A stretch of 64,000 nucleotides of DNA from an uncultured Hungatella sp. (GTDB lineage: Bacteria > Bacillota > Clostridia > Lachnospirales > Lachnospiraceae), in NCBI GenBank assembly GCA_949879795.1, contig CATLBR010000004.1, positions 1 through 64,000 of the forward strand, read 5' to 3'. A program made the translations under genes and the position numbers. Shown in pieces: positions 25,740 through 34,015 of this stretch. The number at the start of each line of letters is the position of its first letter. The first letter of the stretch is position 1. The notes below the pieces were generated by a model. The model did not search any database, was not told the origin of the DNA, and saw only the letters and a program-made list of their open reading frames with translations.

Positions 25740-27923
25740 TTACACGCCTTCAGCCGCGTTTTTCCCTGCTACATAGCCGTAGTACATGGCCATGGAGTGG
25801 GACACGCCTTTCAGGGTGATAGGGTACTCGGCGGCGAAGCGGCTGCCCTGCACATTGCCTGCCACGTAGAGGCCGGGGATGATGTTGCGGTCCTTGTCGT
25901 AGGTGTGGCAGTCCTCGTCGGACTCAAGGCCGCCGATGATCACCAGCAGCAGGGCACATTCAAACTGGTCTGCGTAGAAGGGTCCTTTCTCCAGAGGCCA
26001 CATGCGGCTGGACACTTTTCCGAAATCCAGGTCCTGTCCCTGCCGGGCCAGGGTGTTGTACCGCTCTATGGACTTGAGAGCGGTTTCCTGGGCGGCCTTG
26101 TCGTCAGGGTATATCTTTTCTGCCAACTCTTCCAGAGTGTCGGCGGTGATGCAGCGGCCGTCCGCGATGGCAGCCTCCAGCTGGTAAGGGCTCTTGTAGT
26201 TGCGGTATGTAGCATTGTTGGCGGGAGCCTCCTCGGGGGCGATGTCTTCGAAGTAGCAGGCGCCGCCGTGGGCCGCTGGCATAAAGGGAAGCTGCTGGGG
26301 CCAGTCGGCGTCAAATATCTGCCAGCTCTTTCTGTCTTTCAAAAGTTCGATCTGATTTTCTAACTGCTGTCCGGGCAGATCCTCGTTCATGAAGCGCTTT
26401 CCGTTCATATCCAGATTCAGGAATCCCGCGTTGCCCATGACTCCCACGCCGGATAAGTCCGCGCCTCCGCCCATGTGGTGGATCATGGGGGCGTGAGCTT
26501 GCTGGACGACGGCTCCGGCCCACATGCCCAGCTTGATGCCGTCTCCCTGGTTGGTCATCTTGCCCTCTACGTCCACGTTGGTGAACATGCGGACGATGCC
26601 GTTCTCGATGACGTCAGGGCAGAAATGGCGCACCATGGCTTCGTTCTGGGAGTAGTCTCCCGTGGAGAGGATAACTCCTTTGGAGGCGGAAACTTTCAGA
26701 TATTTGCCGGTCTCGGCGTTGCGGATATACGCCCCGGCGCAGCGGCCGTCTTCCATGATCAGTTTTTCGGCGAAATGGCCGTAGCGGGCGTCTACCTTGC
26801 CGGTGTCCACGGCCGCCTGCATGTTGGCCTGGAAGGTCACGTTCTGGTTGGGCAGAAACTCCACGGACGTGGGATAGCATGGAAATGCCTCTTTTGTCCA
26901 GTCGTAGTGCTCGGGGAGAGGATAAAAAATCGGTATCAGATAGTTGTCCGCGCTCTCGTCCGGGATGGGGGAACGGGTCTCGGGGGCATAGTAGAGATCA
27001 GGGTTGGCAGCCACCCACCAGTCGAAGATCTCTCCGATGTTGTTGGCCCACTTGCTCATGATGGCTCGTTTTACCTTGTAGCAGGATTCCAGCATGTGGA
27101 AGTCCACGATGCCGTCAATCTGTTCTTGTGTCCAGGTGTTTCTTCCCCATCTGGCCTGCACGTTGCCATTGATCACCGCGTACTCGCCGCTGCGGCACTG
27201 AGGGCTGTCGGCCTTTTCCACCGCCACCACCGATACGCCTGCCTCCGCAGCCGCTCGGACAGCTGCCACGCCTGCCACACCGCAGCCGATGACCAGCACG
27301 TCTGCGGAGATCTCTTCTTCCACCATATCGTCCGTGATATCCGGTGCTTCTCCCAGCCAGTCGTCGGAAACCGCTGCCGCTGCAGGTCCTTTTGCGGCTG
27401 CCGAGGCTTCTCCCTTGGCCTGGGCGATACAGTTGGCCGCGGCTTCCTTCACCGCGTTGGTGGTGACGGTAGCCCCTGATATGGCGTCGATGTCCGAGGA
27501 CTGATTTTTCAGGAGAGCCGCCTTTAAGTCTTCTCCGGCCGCCTGTCCGATGCTGTCTGTCTCGCCGGACAGATCCAGAACCACATCCGTGATGCTGTTC
27601 TCGTCAAAAGTCATGGTCACCGTCACCGGCCCCATGCCCTGGGCCGTGGCACTGTAAGTACCCGGAGTGTACAGACCGGCTGCCGCCGTAGTCTCCGCCG
27701 CCGTGGTGGCTGCGGCAGAAGCAGTTTCGGCGGAGGTAGCGGCTGCGGAAGTCGCCGCAGAGCTTTCGGCAGCTCCCGAGGCAGTTCCTGCGGAGGATCC
27801 CGCGTCGCTTGAGCAGGCGCCCAGGACGCCTGCCGCCGCGATGCTTATTGCGCCTGCCGCGGTACCCTTCAAGAAGTCCCTGCGGGAAATGTTGTGAGTC
27901 TTAACCGGATGATCCTTTTTCAT
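25740..27923 (-). CDS. Tat-exported lipoprotein flavoprotein reductase (FMN_bind + FAD_binding_2; fumarate/urocanate-reductase-like)
   Basis: The protein has 727 aa. A twin-arginine signal (ISRRDFLKG) and a lipobox (VLGAC) predict export and lipid anchoring. An Ala/Ser/Thr-rich linker follows. An FMN-binding domain (about residues 85-175) has the ApbE flavinylation motif in DAISGATVTT. The FAD domain begins DVLVIGCGVAGVAAVRAAAE and ends GLYVAGNVQGSRFAAEYPIT. This layout is that of extracytosolic flavin reductases that pass electrons to fumarate, urocanate or other enoates. The substrate is unknown. It has its own promoter, and the LytTR two-component pair lies directly upstream in the same orientation, so it is the likely target of that pair. 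Confidence 0.9.
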   Translation of the reverse strand: MKKDHPVKTHNISRRDFLKGTAAGAISIAAAGVLGACSSDAGSSAGTASGAAESSAATSAAATSAETASAAATTAAETTAAAGLYTPGTYSATAQGMGPVTVTMTFDENSITDVVLDLSGETDSIGQAAGEDLKAALLKNQSSDIDAISGATVTTNAVKEAAANCIAQAKGEASAAAKGPAAAAVSDDWLGEAPDITDDMVEEEISADVLVIGCGVAGVAAVRAAAEAGVSVVAVEKADSPQCRSGEYAVINGNVQARWGRNTWTQEQIDGIVDFHMLESCYKVKRAIMSKWANNIGEIFDWWVAANPDLYYAPETRSPIPDESADNYLIPIFYPLPEHYDWTKEAFPCYPTSVEFLPNQNVTFQANMQAAVDTGKVDARYGHFAEKLIMEDGRCAGAYIRNAETGKYLKVSASKGVILSTGDYSQNEAMVRHFCPDVIENGIVRMFTNVDVEGKMTNQGDGIKLGMWAGAVVQQAHAPMIHHMGGGADLSGVGVMGNAGFLNLDMNGKRFMNEDLPGQQLENQIELLKDRKSWQIFDADWPQQLPFMPAAHGGACYFEDIAPEEAPANNATYRNYKSPYQLEAAIADGRCITADTLEELAEKIYPDDKAAQETALKSIERYNTLARQGQDLDFGKVSSRMWPLEKGPFYADQFECALLLVIIGGLESDEDCHTYDKDRNIIPGLYVAGNVQGSRFAAEYPITLKGVSHSMAMYYGYVAGKNAAEGV

Positions 27924-27973
27924 AATAAACTCCCCACTTTCTTTTAATAATTAATCCCAATAACATGAGAGAA

Positions 27974-28002
27974 ATTTTACCACAAAATTGATAAGATGCT
28001 AA
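27974..28002 (-). promoter_or_regulatory. Promoter of the flavoprotein gene
   Basis: Reading the minus strand: TTAGCA (28002-27997), a 17-base spacer, TAAAAT (27979-27974) preceded by TGG as an extended -10. It lies about 50 bases before the ATG in the 103-base gap after the kinase gene. Confidence 0.6.
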
Positions 28003-28026
28003 CAGCTCTTGTGTAAGTGGTCGTTT

Positions 28027-29400
28027 TTAATGTTTAATCGGTATCATTACCGTGAGAATAAAGAGCCCGCCTTCTGCGTGAACCGTGACTTCCCCTCCGT
28101 ACTTCTCAGCCGCCGTCCGTATATTTTTCAGTCCGCAGCCATGGGCAGAACCATCGTTCTTTGTAGTTCTGGGCAGTCCGTTCCGGTCAAGGCTCACCTG
28201 CCCGGAGAAATGGTTTTCCACCCGGAGGACGGCGAAGTTCTGCCTGGTTCCCGCGCGGATCAGGATCTCCTGGGGATCGTTCTCTCCGGCAGGGCCGTGC
28301 CCCGGCCTGCACACGGTTCCCGGGAGGGTGTCCGGGGCCGCGCCTCGTTCCAGCCTGCACACGGCTTCCAGGGCATTGTCCAGGGCGTTGCCGAAGATGA
28401 TCAGAAGGTCTTTCGGATCCATGAACTCGAAGATTTCCCCGGAGACCGACGGAAGGAGGCGGATTCCCAGCCGGGCACAGTCTGCGCCGCTTCTGGCCAG
28501 AACGCAGTCGATCACCGGGCTGCCTGTGGAAGAAAACATTTCCCAGGGTTCCATGTCCTCTACTATGGAGCCGATGTACTCCCGGATTTTGGAGCTGTCG
28601 CTGAGAGAGCGGATATAGTTCAGATGATGTTTCATGTCATGGTATATCTTGTTGATCTCGTCGATTTTTTCCTGTTCCTGTCTGTACCGCGCCAGCTGCG
28701 CCTGGGAGCGGAGCAGGAGAGCCTGGGCCTCATCCCGGATCTGCTGGGTCGTGATCCTGTATTCTGTCTGAAGAAATATGATCAGATCACAGATACACAG
28801 CATGAGACAGACCACGGCGGTTTCCGTCTCATGATTTTTTTTATATGTAAAGCCGATTATCTGGAGGTATTTTATAAGGGCATAGGGGACGGAGGGAAAA
28901 AGGAGAGCGATTATATCAGGCTGTTTCAGGGTAAGCGGCTCGTCCATCTTTATGATCCTGCCAAGGGGCACAAGAATCGAAAACTGCATCAGTGCGCACA
29001 CGGTCATGGAACATGTATTGAGCCACGGATCTTCTGTCACCGGAAGATTCAGGACCGGGCACAGGACATTGAGCAGTGCTATCTTGCAGATGTCTTTTAC
29101 CACATAAAAAATGATGGCTACATAGAAGGCGAGAGGCAGGCAGGTCTGCCCTGCCGTCATGGTGTACAGGATTAAGAGAAGGATCCTCAAAACAAAATTG
29201 AGAGAGAAGGGGATGACGGTCTGCCCCATCTGCAGCCCGGTGAGAAGACACCAGAAAGCCAGGCGGACCACCCACAGACCCACTCCTTCCAGCCGCCTGG
29301 GGATCTTCTTTTGAAAATAGACAAACAGGGAAAATTCTGTCAGGATCCATAAAGCCGCGGCCGTCAGATTGGCGGCAGGGCTGGCGTAGGCGTAGATCAT
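28027..29400 (-). CDS. GHKL-type sensor histidine kinase (AgrC/LytS-like)
   Basis: The membrane protein has 457 aa. Six or so hydrophobic segments fill the first ~220 residues and there is no large extracellular domain. A coiled linker follows, then the phospho-acceptor region YHDMKHHLNYIRSLSD. The ATPase domain has the N-box FGNALDNALEAV and G-box HGCGLKNIRTAAEKYGG. This is the layout of kinases paired with LytTR regulators that sense peptides or small molecules within the membrane. Its start overlaps the regulator stop (ATGA, 29397-29400). The signal is unknown; the adjacent reductase suggests an electron acceptor or its product. Confidence 0.88.
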   Translation of the reverse strand: MIYAYASPAANLTAAALWILTEFSLFVYFQKKIPRRLEGVGLWVVRLAFWCLLTGLQMGQTVIPFSLNFVLRILLLILYTMTAGQTCLPLAFYVAIIFYVVKDICKIALLNVLCPVLNLPVTEDPWLNTCSMTVCALMQFSILVPLGRIIKMDEPLTLKQPDIIALLFPSVPYALIKYLQIIGFTYKKNHETETAVVCLMLCICDLIIFLQTEYRITTQQIRDEAQALLLRSQAQLARYRQEQEKIDEINKIYHDMKHHLNYIRSLSDSSKIREYIGSIVEDMEPWEMFSSTGSPVIDCVLARSGADCARLGIRLLPSVSGEIFEFMDPKDLLIIFGNALDNALEAVCRLERGAAPDTLPGTVCRPGHGPAGENDPQEILIRAGTRQNFAVLRVENHFSGQVSLDRNGLPRTTKNDGSAHGCGLKNIRTAAEKYGGEVTVHAEGGLFILTVMIPIKH

Positions 29401-30101
29401 AAGCTCCCTCCCAGATATGCGGCAAATGCCTGGATAAATGGTCTCTTTTTCTGTCTGCTCACGGGAATCCGGGTTCCGTTCACCGTCACGTCATATTTCT
29501 CCACAGAGGACACATGGGCCATATTCACGAGAAATGCCTGGTGGCATCGGAAAAACGGGGCGCGGGCCAGCAGTTCCTCAAAATGCTGCAGGCTGCCCCC
29601 TGTCTCTAAAACCCCTTGACTGCAGTGGACGCGGATTTTCCTGCCGTACAGTTCGATATAGAATATATCGCCCGTGTCCAGCTGATAAATGCCGCCGTTG
29701 GCTTTTACGGCAATTTTTGCAGGCTTTTGTCTGCCCAAAAGCTCCAGAAGCCTGTCAAGAGTCTGTTCCACACGCCGGACCGAGACCGGCTTTACCAGAA
29801 AATCCAGGGCCTGGACGGAGTAGCCGTCTATGGCGTACCGAGCCATGTTGGTGATAAACACGATCGCCACCTGGGAATCCCGGGTACGGATCTGCCGGGC
29901 CGCTTCCAGCCCGCTGAGCCCGTCCATATGGATATCCATAAAAATCCCGTCAAAATCCTCCCCAGCCTCTTCAACAATCTCTTTTCCGTCCCCATAGCAC
30001 CGCACCGAGGCAGGAATATTTCTCGTCTCAAAATATTCAGTGATCCAGGAGTACAGCAGGAGCCTCTCCTCAGGTTCGTCTTCCACTACTGCGATATTCA
30101 A
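29397..30101 (-). CDS. LytTR-family response regulator
   Basis: The protein has 234 aa. The receiver domain has the phospho-acceptor D56 (GIFMDIHMDG) and the conserved Lys in DFLVKPVS. The LytTR DNA-binding domain follows (IFYIELYGRKIRVHC, RCHQAFLVNMAHV). The chosen start is the TTG at 30101, which has AAAGGAGG eight bases upstream. The ATG at 30125 would put that site inside the coding region and lacks its own. A much longer open frame to 31736 on this strand is only the shadow of the oppositely oriented genes. LytTR proteins bind 9-bp direct repeats; the flavoprotein promoter is the obvious place to look. Confidence 0.88.
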   Translation of the reverse strand: MNIAVVEDEPEERLLLYSWITEYFETRNIPASVRCYGDGKEIVEEAGEDFDGIFMDIHMDGLSGLEAARQIRTRDSQVAIVFITNMARYAIDGYSVQALDFLVKPVSVRRVEQTLDRLLELLGRQKPAKIAVKANGGIYQLDTGDIFYIELYGRKIRVHCSQGVLETGGSLQHFEELLARAPFFRCHQAFLVNMAHVSSVEKYDVTVNGTRIPVSRQKKRPFIQAFAAYLGGSL

Positions 30102-30200
30102 GTCCCCATCCTCCTTTGTTTCCATGGCATGTGAGCTTTCACGTCTGATGTCAGTATAGCACAGGGGAGGATCAAAAAGAAAGACCGGAGCAAAAAGTAC

Positions 30201-30229
30201 ATGACAAACAAACAGGATATGGCTATAAT
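30201..30229 (+). promoter_or_regulatory. Promoter of the CPBP-XpaC-TelA operon
   Basis: ATGACA (30201-30206), a 17-base spacer and TATAAT (30224-30229). It lies in the divergent gap between the LytTR regulator and the CPBP gene, 47 bases before the start codon. Confidence 0.7.
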
Positions 30230-30275
30230 AGGAACAGGAAAACAATAAATATGAGATCAAAGAGGAATCAGAAGA

Positions 30276-31292
30276 ATGGACTGGCGTGGGTCTTATGACA
30301 ATAGGGGAAATTGCAGTTTCGGATATGGTTCGGGATATGGGGAAAATGGAAATGGCGAAAATGAAAAGCAGCTGGCGGGAACCGTCAGGAAATGCTTTTC
30401 GCGCACAGGCTTTGTGTACGTGATTTTTCTGGCTGTGTCTCTGCTTTCCCAGTGGATGGCCATAGCGGTTCTGAATATGACCGGCCTGGCAGCTGGTACG
30501 GAGTGGAATCTGTACATGCTTATCGTTCTGTTCAGCATGTATCCGGCAGCGGTTCCCCTCACGGGTCTGCTGATGAGGTGGGTGCCGTCCGCAGGACAGG
30601 TGGGGAAGGAACGGTGGGGGATAGGAAAGCTGGCGGGTTTTTTCGTGTTCTCCATGGGAATCTTGTATGCCGGCAACCTGGTGGGAGTGATGCTCATGGG
30701 GGTGGCGGGGATCATAAAGGGGGAGCCCATCGCCAACGATATGCAGGAGATGATCACGTCCATGAACCCTGGAGCGATCCTTCTGTCGGCGGTGATCGTG
30801 GCGCCGGTGATGGAGGAGCTGGTATTTCGGAAGTTCCTTCTGGACCGGATCGCCGGCTACGGGCACTGGACGGCCATGTTGGTGTCGGGCGTGATTTTTG
30901 GAATCGCGCACGGGAATTTTTATCAATTTTTCTATGCCTTCGGGCTGGGGATGGTCTTCGCGTATATCTATCTGCACACGGGGAAGATCAGGTACACCAT
31001 AGGCTTTCACATGATCATCAACTTCTGGGGAAGCATTCTGCCCATAGGTCTTTTGAAAATTACCCAGATCAATGGGGTTTTGGGCGGCATTCTGGCTATA
31101 GGAAACACCATGATGATGTTTGGATTTATGATCTGTGCCTTGGTGCTGTTTCTCTGCTGCCGGAGGGATCTGTATTTTGACCGGGGGCCAGGAGGAATCT
31201 CCGGAGGAAAAATGAGCCGTGCCGTGTGGATCAATGGGGGGATGATTCTGTTTCTTCTGTGCGGCGTGGTGACGTTCGCACGGTCGCTGTAG
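30276..31292 (+). CDS. CPBP-family intramembrane glutamic metalloprotease
   Basis: This membrane protein of 338 aa has about eight hydrophobic segments. The family motif EExxxR is present in VMEELVFRKFLLDRI. The second motif is FGIAHGNFYQFFYAF and the third HMIINFWGS. Glu and His residues of these motifs form the active site in Rce1-type enzymes. The N-terminal 35 residues are Gly/Asn/Tyr-rich and cytoplasmic. Members process prenylated or peptide substrates, or protect against bacteriocins; the target here is unknown. XpaC follows 16 bases after the stop. The ATG has AGGAATCAGAAG upstream, a modest site. Confidence 0.88.
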   Translation: MDWRGSYDNRGNCSFGYGSGYGENGNGENEKQLAGTVRKCFSRTGFVYVIFLAVSLLSQWMAIAVLNMTGLAAGTEWNLYMLIVLFSMYPAAVPLTGLLMRWVPSAGQVGKERWGIGKLAGFFVFSMGILYAGNLVGVMLMGVAGIIKGEPIANDMQEMITSMNPGAILLSAVIVAPVMEELVFRKFLLDRIAGYGHWTAMLVSGVIFGIAHGNFYQFFYAFGLGMVFAYIYLHTGKIRYTIGFHMIINFWGSILPIGLLKITQINGVLGGILAIGNTMMMFGFMICALVLFLCCRRDLYFDRGPGGISGGKMSRAVWINGGMILFLLCGVVTFARSL

Positions 31293-31308
31293 TGAGGAGG
31301 ATTCCGGG

Positions 31309-32631
31309 ATGGAACATGAAAACAGACGGGATGGGGAGGATATCGCCAGCCGGGTCCGGGGCGTGATCTCCGAGGTGGCACAATCCCTGGAGTTGGGGCA
31401 CTGGGACCAGGCGGTGAGAGACACGGCAGGATCCGTTCTGGACGAAGCCAGAAGGCAGATGGAGCAGTGCAGGACGAAAGCGGGAGATGCCATGTGGCGG
31501 AGGAAGACTGTGGGAGGGGCTCGGGAAGTTCTGACACCCAAGCCCATAGAGATCAGAGTCAGCTGGAAAGGGAAAGTGTCGGGGATCCTGCTCACCGTGT
31601 TTGGGGGACTTGGCAGCACCGCCTTCGGGCTTCCAGCCCTGGGACTTCTGGCGGCCATGGCCACCTCGGTCCGCAATCCCATAGGGTGGTGGATCGCAGG
31701 AGTCTGTGGGGCAGCGGCCCTGGGATTCGGCGGCATGCTGTGGGCTGGGATCAGCCAGAACCGCAGGATAAGCCGGCTGAAACGATATGTGGAGGAACTG
31801 AAACGCCATGGAAAGCCTTACTGTGAGATTGAAGAGCTGAGCAGGAGCTGTGTGAGGAGTCCGGGGTTTGTGCGCAGAGATTTGAAAAAGATCATGGGGC
31901 TGGGGATGCTCCCCGATGTGAGGATGGACAAAGAGGGTTCCTGGCTTCTTCTGGACGACGAGACCTACAGGCAGTTCCGGCTGTTTGAGAAAGCCCAGGA
32001 GCAGAAGGCCCAGGAGCAAAAAGATCAGGACAAGCCCCGGTCCCTGAGCCCGAAAGCCTGGTTTAGAGATGTGAGGAACAGCAGGGAAAAGAAGAGGATA
32101 TGGGAGAGTGATACGGTTCTGGACGGCGGCAGCGGGGAGAAACGCGGCAGTGGGGAAAAGTTCGACGGCACAGAGGAAGGGGGCGGTACGGCGGACAGCC
32201 CTCTGGAGGCGGCGGTCAGCCAGGGAGAGAGGTATATGTCCACGTTGAGGCAGCTGAGGGAATCCATGCCGGGAGATCCTGTAGATGCCAGGCTTCTGCG
32301 GCTGGAGACTGTTCTGAGACATCTCTTCAAAACTCTGAAAAAGTACCCGGAGAAGCTGGATGAGATGGAGCGGTTCATGGAGTATTATCTCCCCACCACG
32401 GTGAAGCTGGCAGAGTCCTACAGGGAGTTTGCCGCGGTGGAGTTTCCGGGGGAGAATGTGGGACAGGCCAAGGCAGAGATTCTCCAGACTCTGGACACCA
32501 TCAACGGGGCTTTTGAAAGGCTCCAGGACGATTTGTACCAAGACGCGGCTTTTGATGTGATGACCGACGCATCGGTGCTGCAGACCATGTTGGCAAGAGA
32601 CGGCATGGCAGAGACGGATTTCCGAAAATAA
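31309..32631 (+). CDS. xpaC: XpaC family protein (5-bromo-4-chloroindolyl phosphate hydrolysis family)
   Basis: The protein has 440 aa. Two membrane segments lie at about residues 88-107 and 124-142. A cytoplasmic region follows with a winged-helix-like stretch (VRRDLKKIMGLGMLPDVRMD) and a C-terminal helical XpaC domain (RLLRLETVLRHLFKTLKKYP, MEYYLPTTVKLAESY). The charged middle (residues ~225-285) is low-complexity. In Firmicutes this family is nearly always coupled to TelA-like genes, as here. The molecular role is not established. GAGGAGG precedes the ATG. Confidence 0.85.
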   Translation: MEHENRRDGEDIASRVRGVISEVAQSLELGHWDQAVRDTAGSVLDEARRQMEQCRTKAGDAMWRRKTVGGAREVLTPKPIEIRVSWKGKVSGILLTVFGGLGSTAFGLPALGLLAAMATSVRNPIGWWIAGVCGAAALGFGGMLWAGISQNRRISRLKRYVEELKRHGKPYCEIEELSRSCVRSPGFVRRDLKKIMGLGMLPDVRMDKEGSWLLLDDETYRQFRLFEKAQEQKAQEQKDQDKPRSLSPKAWFRDVRNSREKKRIWESDTVLDGGSGEKRGSGEKFDGTEEGGGTADSPLEAAVSQGERYMSTLRQLRESMPGDPVDARLLRLETVLRHLFKTLKKYPEKLDEMERFMEYYLPTTVKLAESYREFAAVEFPGENVGQAKAEILQTLDTINGAFERLQDDLYQDAAFDVMTDASVLQTMLARDGMAETDFRK

Positions 32632-32663
32632 GTATTAAATCCTGAGAACAGAGAGGGAGAGAT

Positions 32664-33860
32664 ATGGAACATGATTTTGACGGGTTGAAGGGCCTGGAAC
32701 CGGAGCTGACTCTGGATCCCTTCATAAAAGAGGAGAGCAAGGCGGAGAAACCATGGGAGCCTGAGAAACAGATGCCTGCAGAGCAGGCGCCTGAGCCGGT
32801 TCAGGTGGTGCTGACGCAGGAGGAACAGAAGATGGTGGAGGAGTTTGCCTCCAGGATCGATCTGACCAATTCCGGTATGGTTCTGCAGTATGGAGCAGGT
32901 GCCCAGAAGAAGATCGCGGATTTTTCTGATTCGGCTCTGGAGCACATGAAGACAAAGGACCTGGGGGAGATCGGCGAGATGCTGACGGAGGTTGTGGGGG
33001 AATTAAAAACCCTGGACGAGGAAGAGGAAAAGGGGATATTCGCCATTTTCCGGAAAAGCGGCAACAAGCTGAACTCTATGAAGGCCAGATATGAGAAGGC
33101 CGAGGTGAACATCAACCGGATATGCAAGGTTCTGGAGGGACATCAGATCCAGCTTCTCAAAGATATAGCCACCATGGACCGGATGTATGACATCAACCTG
33201 TCCTATCTGAAAGAACTGTCCATGTACATCCTGGCGGGCAAGAAGCGGCTTGAGGAGACCATGAGGAAGGAGCTGCCGGCTGCCGTGGAGAAAGCCAGGC
33301 TGTCAGGCCTTCCCGAGGATACCCAGGCGGCCAACGACCTGGCGAACCTGTGCAGTCGTTTTGAGAAGAAGATACATGACCTGGAACTCACCAGGATGGT
33401 GTCTCTGCAGATGGCGCCTCAGATACGTCTGGTTCAGAACAACGACACTGTCATGTCGGAGAAGATCCAGTCTACGCTGGTGAACACTATCCCCCTGTGG
33501 AAGACCCAGATGGTGCTGGCGGTGGGATTAAATCACTCCGCGGAGGCGGCCAGGGCCCAGAGACAGGTGTCCGATGCCACCAATGAGCTCCTGAAGAAGA
33601 ATGCCCAGATGCTTAAGATGGCCACTCTGGAAACCGCCCGGGAGGCGGAGCGGGGAATCGTGGATATGGAGACCCTGAAGGCTACCAACCAGAGTCTGAT
33701 CACCACCCTGGATGAGGTGATGAAGATACAGGAGGAAGGACGACAGAAGCGGAGAGAGGCCCAGGCGGAGCTGGGGCGGATGGAGGAGGAGCTGAGGCAG
33801 AAACTTCTGGACCTGAGCAAGACCCCGCCTTCTGAGGACAAGACAGGGAAAGCCTGGTAA
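32664..33860 (+). CDS. telA: TelA family protein (toxic anion/tellurite resistance family)
   Basis: This soluble, mostly helical protein of 398 aa has long coiled-coil-prone stretches. Family landmarks include SGMVLQYGAGAQKKIADFSD, KIIHDLELTRM-like KIHDLELTRMVSLQMAPQIR, LVQNNDTVMSEKIQSTLVNT, and IPLWKTQMVLAVGL. It is cotranscribed with XpaC. TelA homologues have been linked to tellurite resistance and to cell-envelope stress such as lantibiotics and antibiotics. The mechanism is unknown. A strong terminator follows within 40 bases. Confidence 0.9.
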   Translation: MEHDFDGLKGLEPELTLDPFIKEESKAEKPWEPEKQMPAEQAPEPVQVVLTQEEQKMVEEFASRIDLTNSGMVLQYGAGAQKKIADFSDSALEHMKTKDLGEIGEMLTEVVGELKTLDEEEEKGIFAIFRKSGNKLNSMKARYEKAEVNINRICKVLEGHQIQLLKDIATMDRMYDINLSYLKELSMYILAGKKRLEETMRKELPAAVEKARLSGLPEDTQAANDLANLCSRFEKKIHDLELTRMVSLQMAPQIRLVQNNDTVMSEKIQSTLVNTIPLWKTQMVLAVGLNHSAEAARAQRQVSDATNELLKKNAQMLKMATLETAREAERGIVDMETLKATNQSLITTLDEVMKIQEEGRQKRREAQAELGRMEEELRQKLLDLSKTPPSEDKTGKAW

Positions 33861-33896
33861 GGCCTCCGTGATGAACGATAACAAAAAGACAAGAAA

Positions 33897-33932
33897 GTGC
33901 TGTTAGGATGATAACTAACAGCACGTTTTTTT
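33897..33932 (+). terminator. Rho-independent terminator after telA
   Basis: A 10-bp perfect stem GTGCTGTTAG / CTAACAGCAC (33897-33906, 33915-33924) with an 8-base loop, followed by a run of seven T. Confidence 0.92.
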
Positions 33933-34015
33933 GATTAACATGTATTATAATGTCCATAGAAACGCCGTAGGCCAAAAGAGAGGCCAAGGCGGCATGGATG
34001 GAGGAAGGAAGAACC

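Noticed and set aside
29397-31736. Long minus-strand frame of 779 residues including the LytTR regulator
   Set aside because: Only the last 234 residues resemble a protein family. The rest is antisense to the CPBP and XpaC genes, is Pro/His/Arg-rich and lies before a good start site at 30101.
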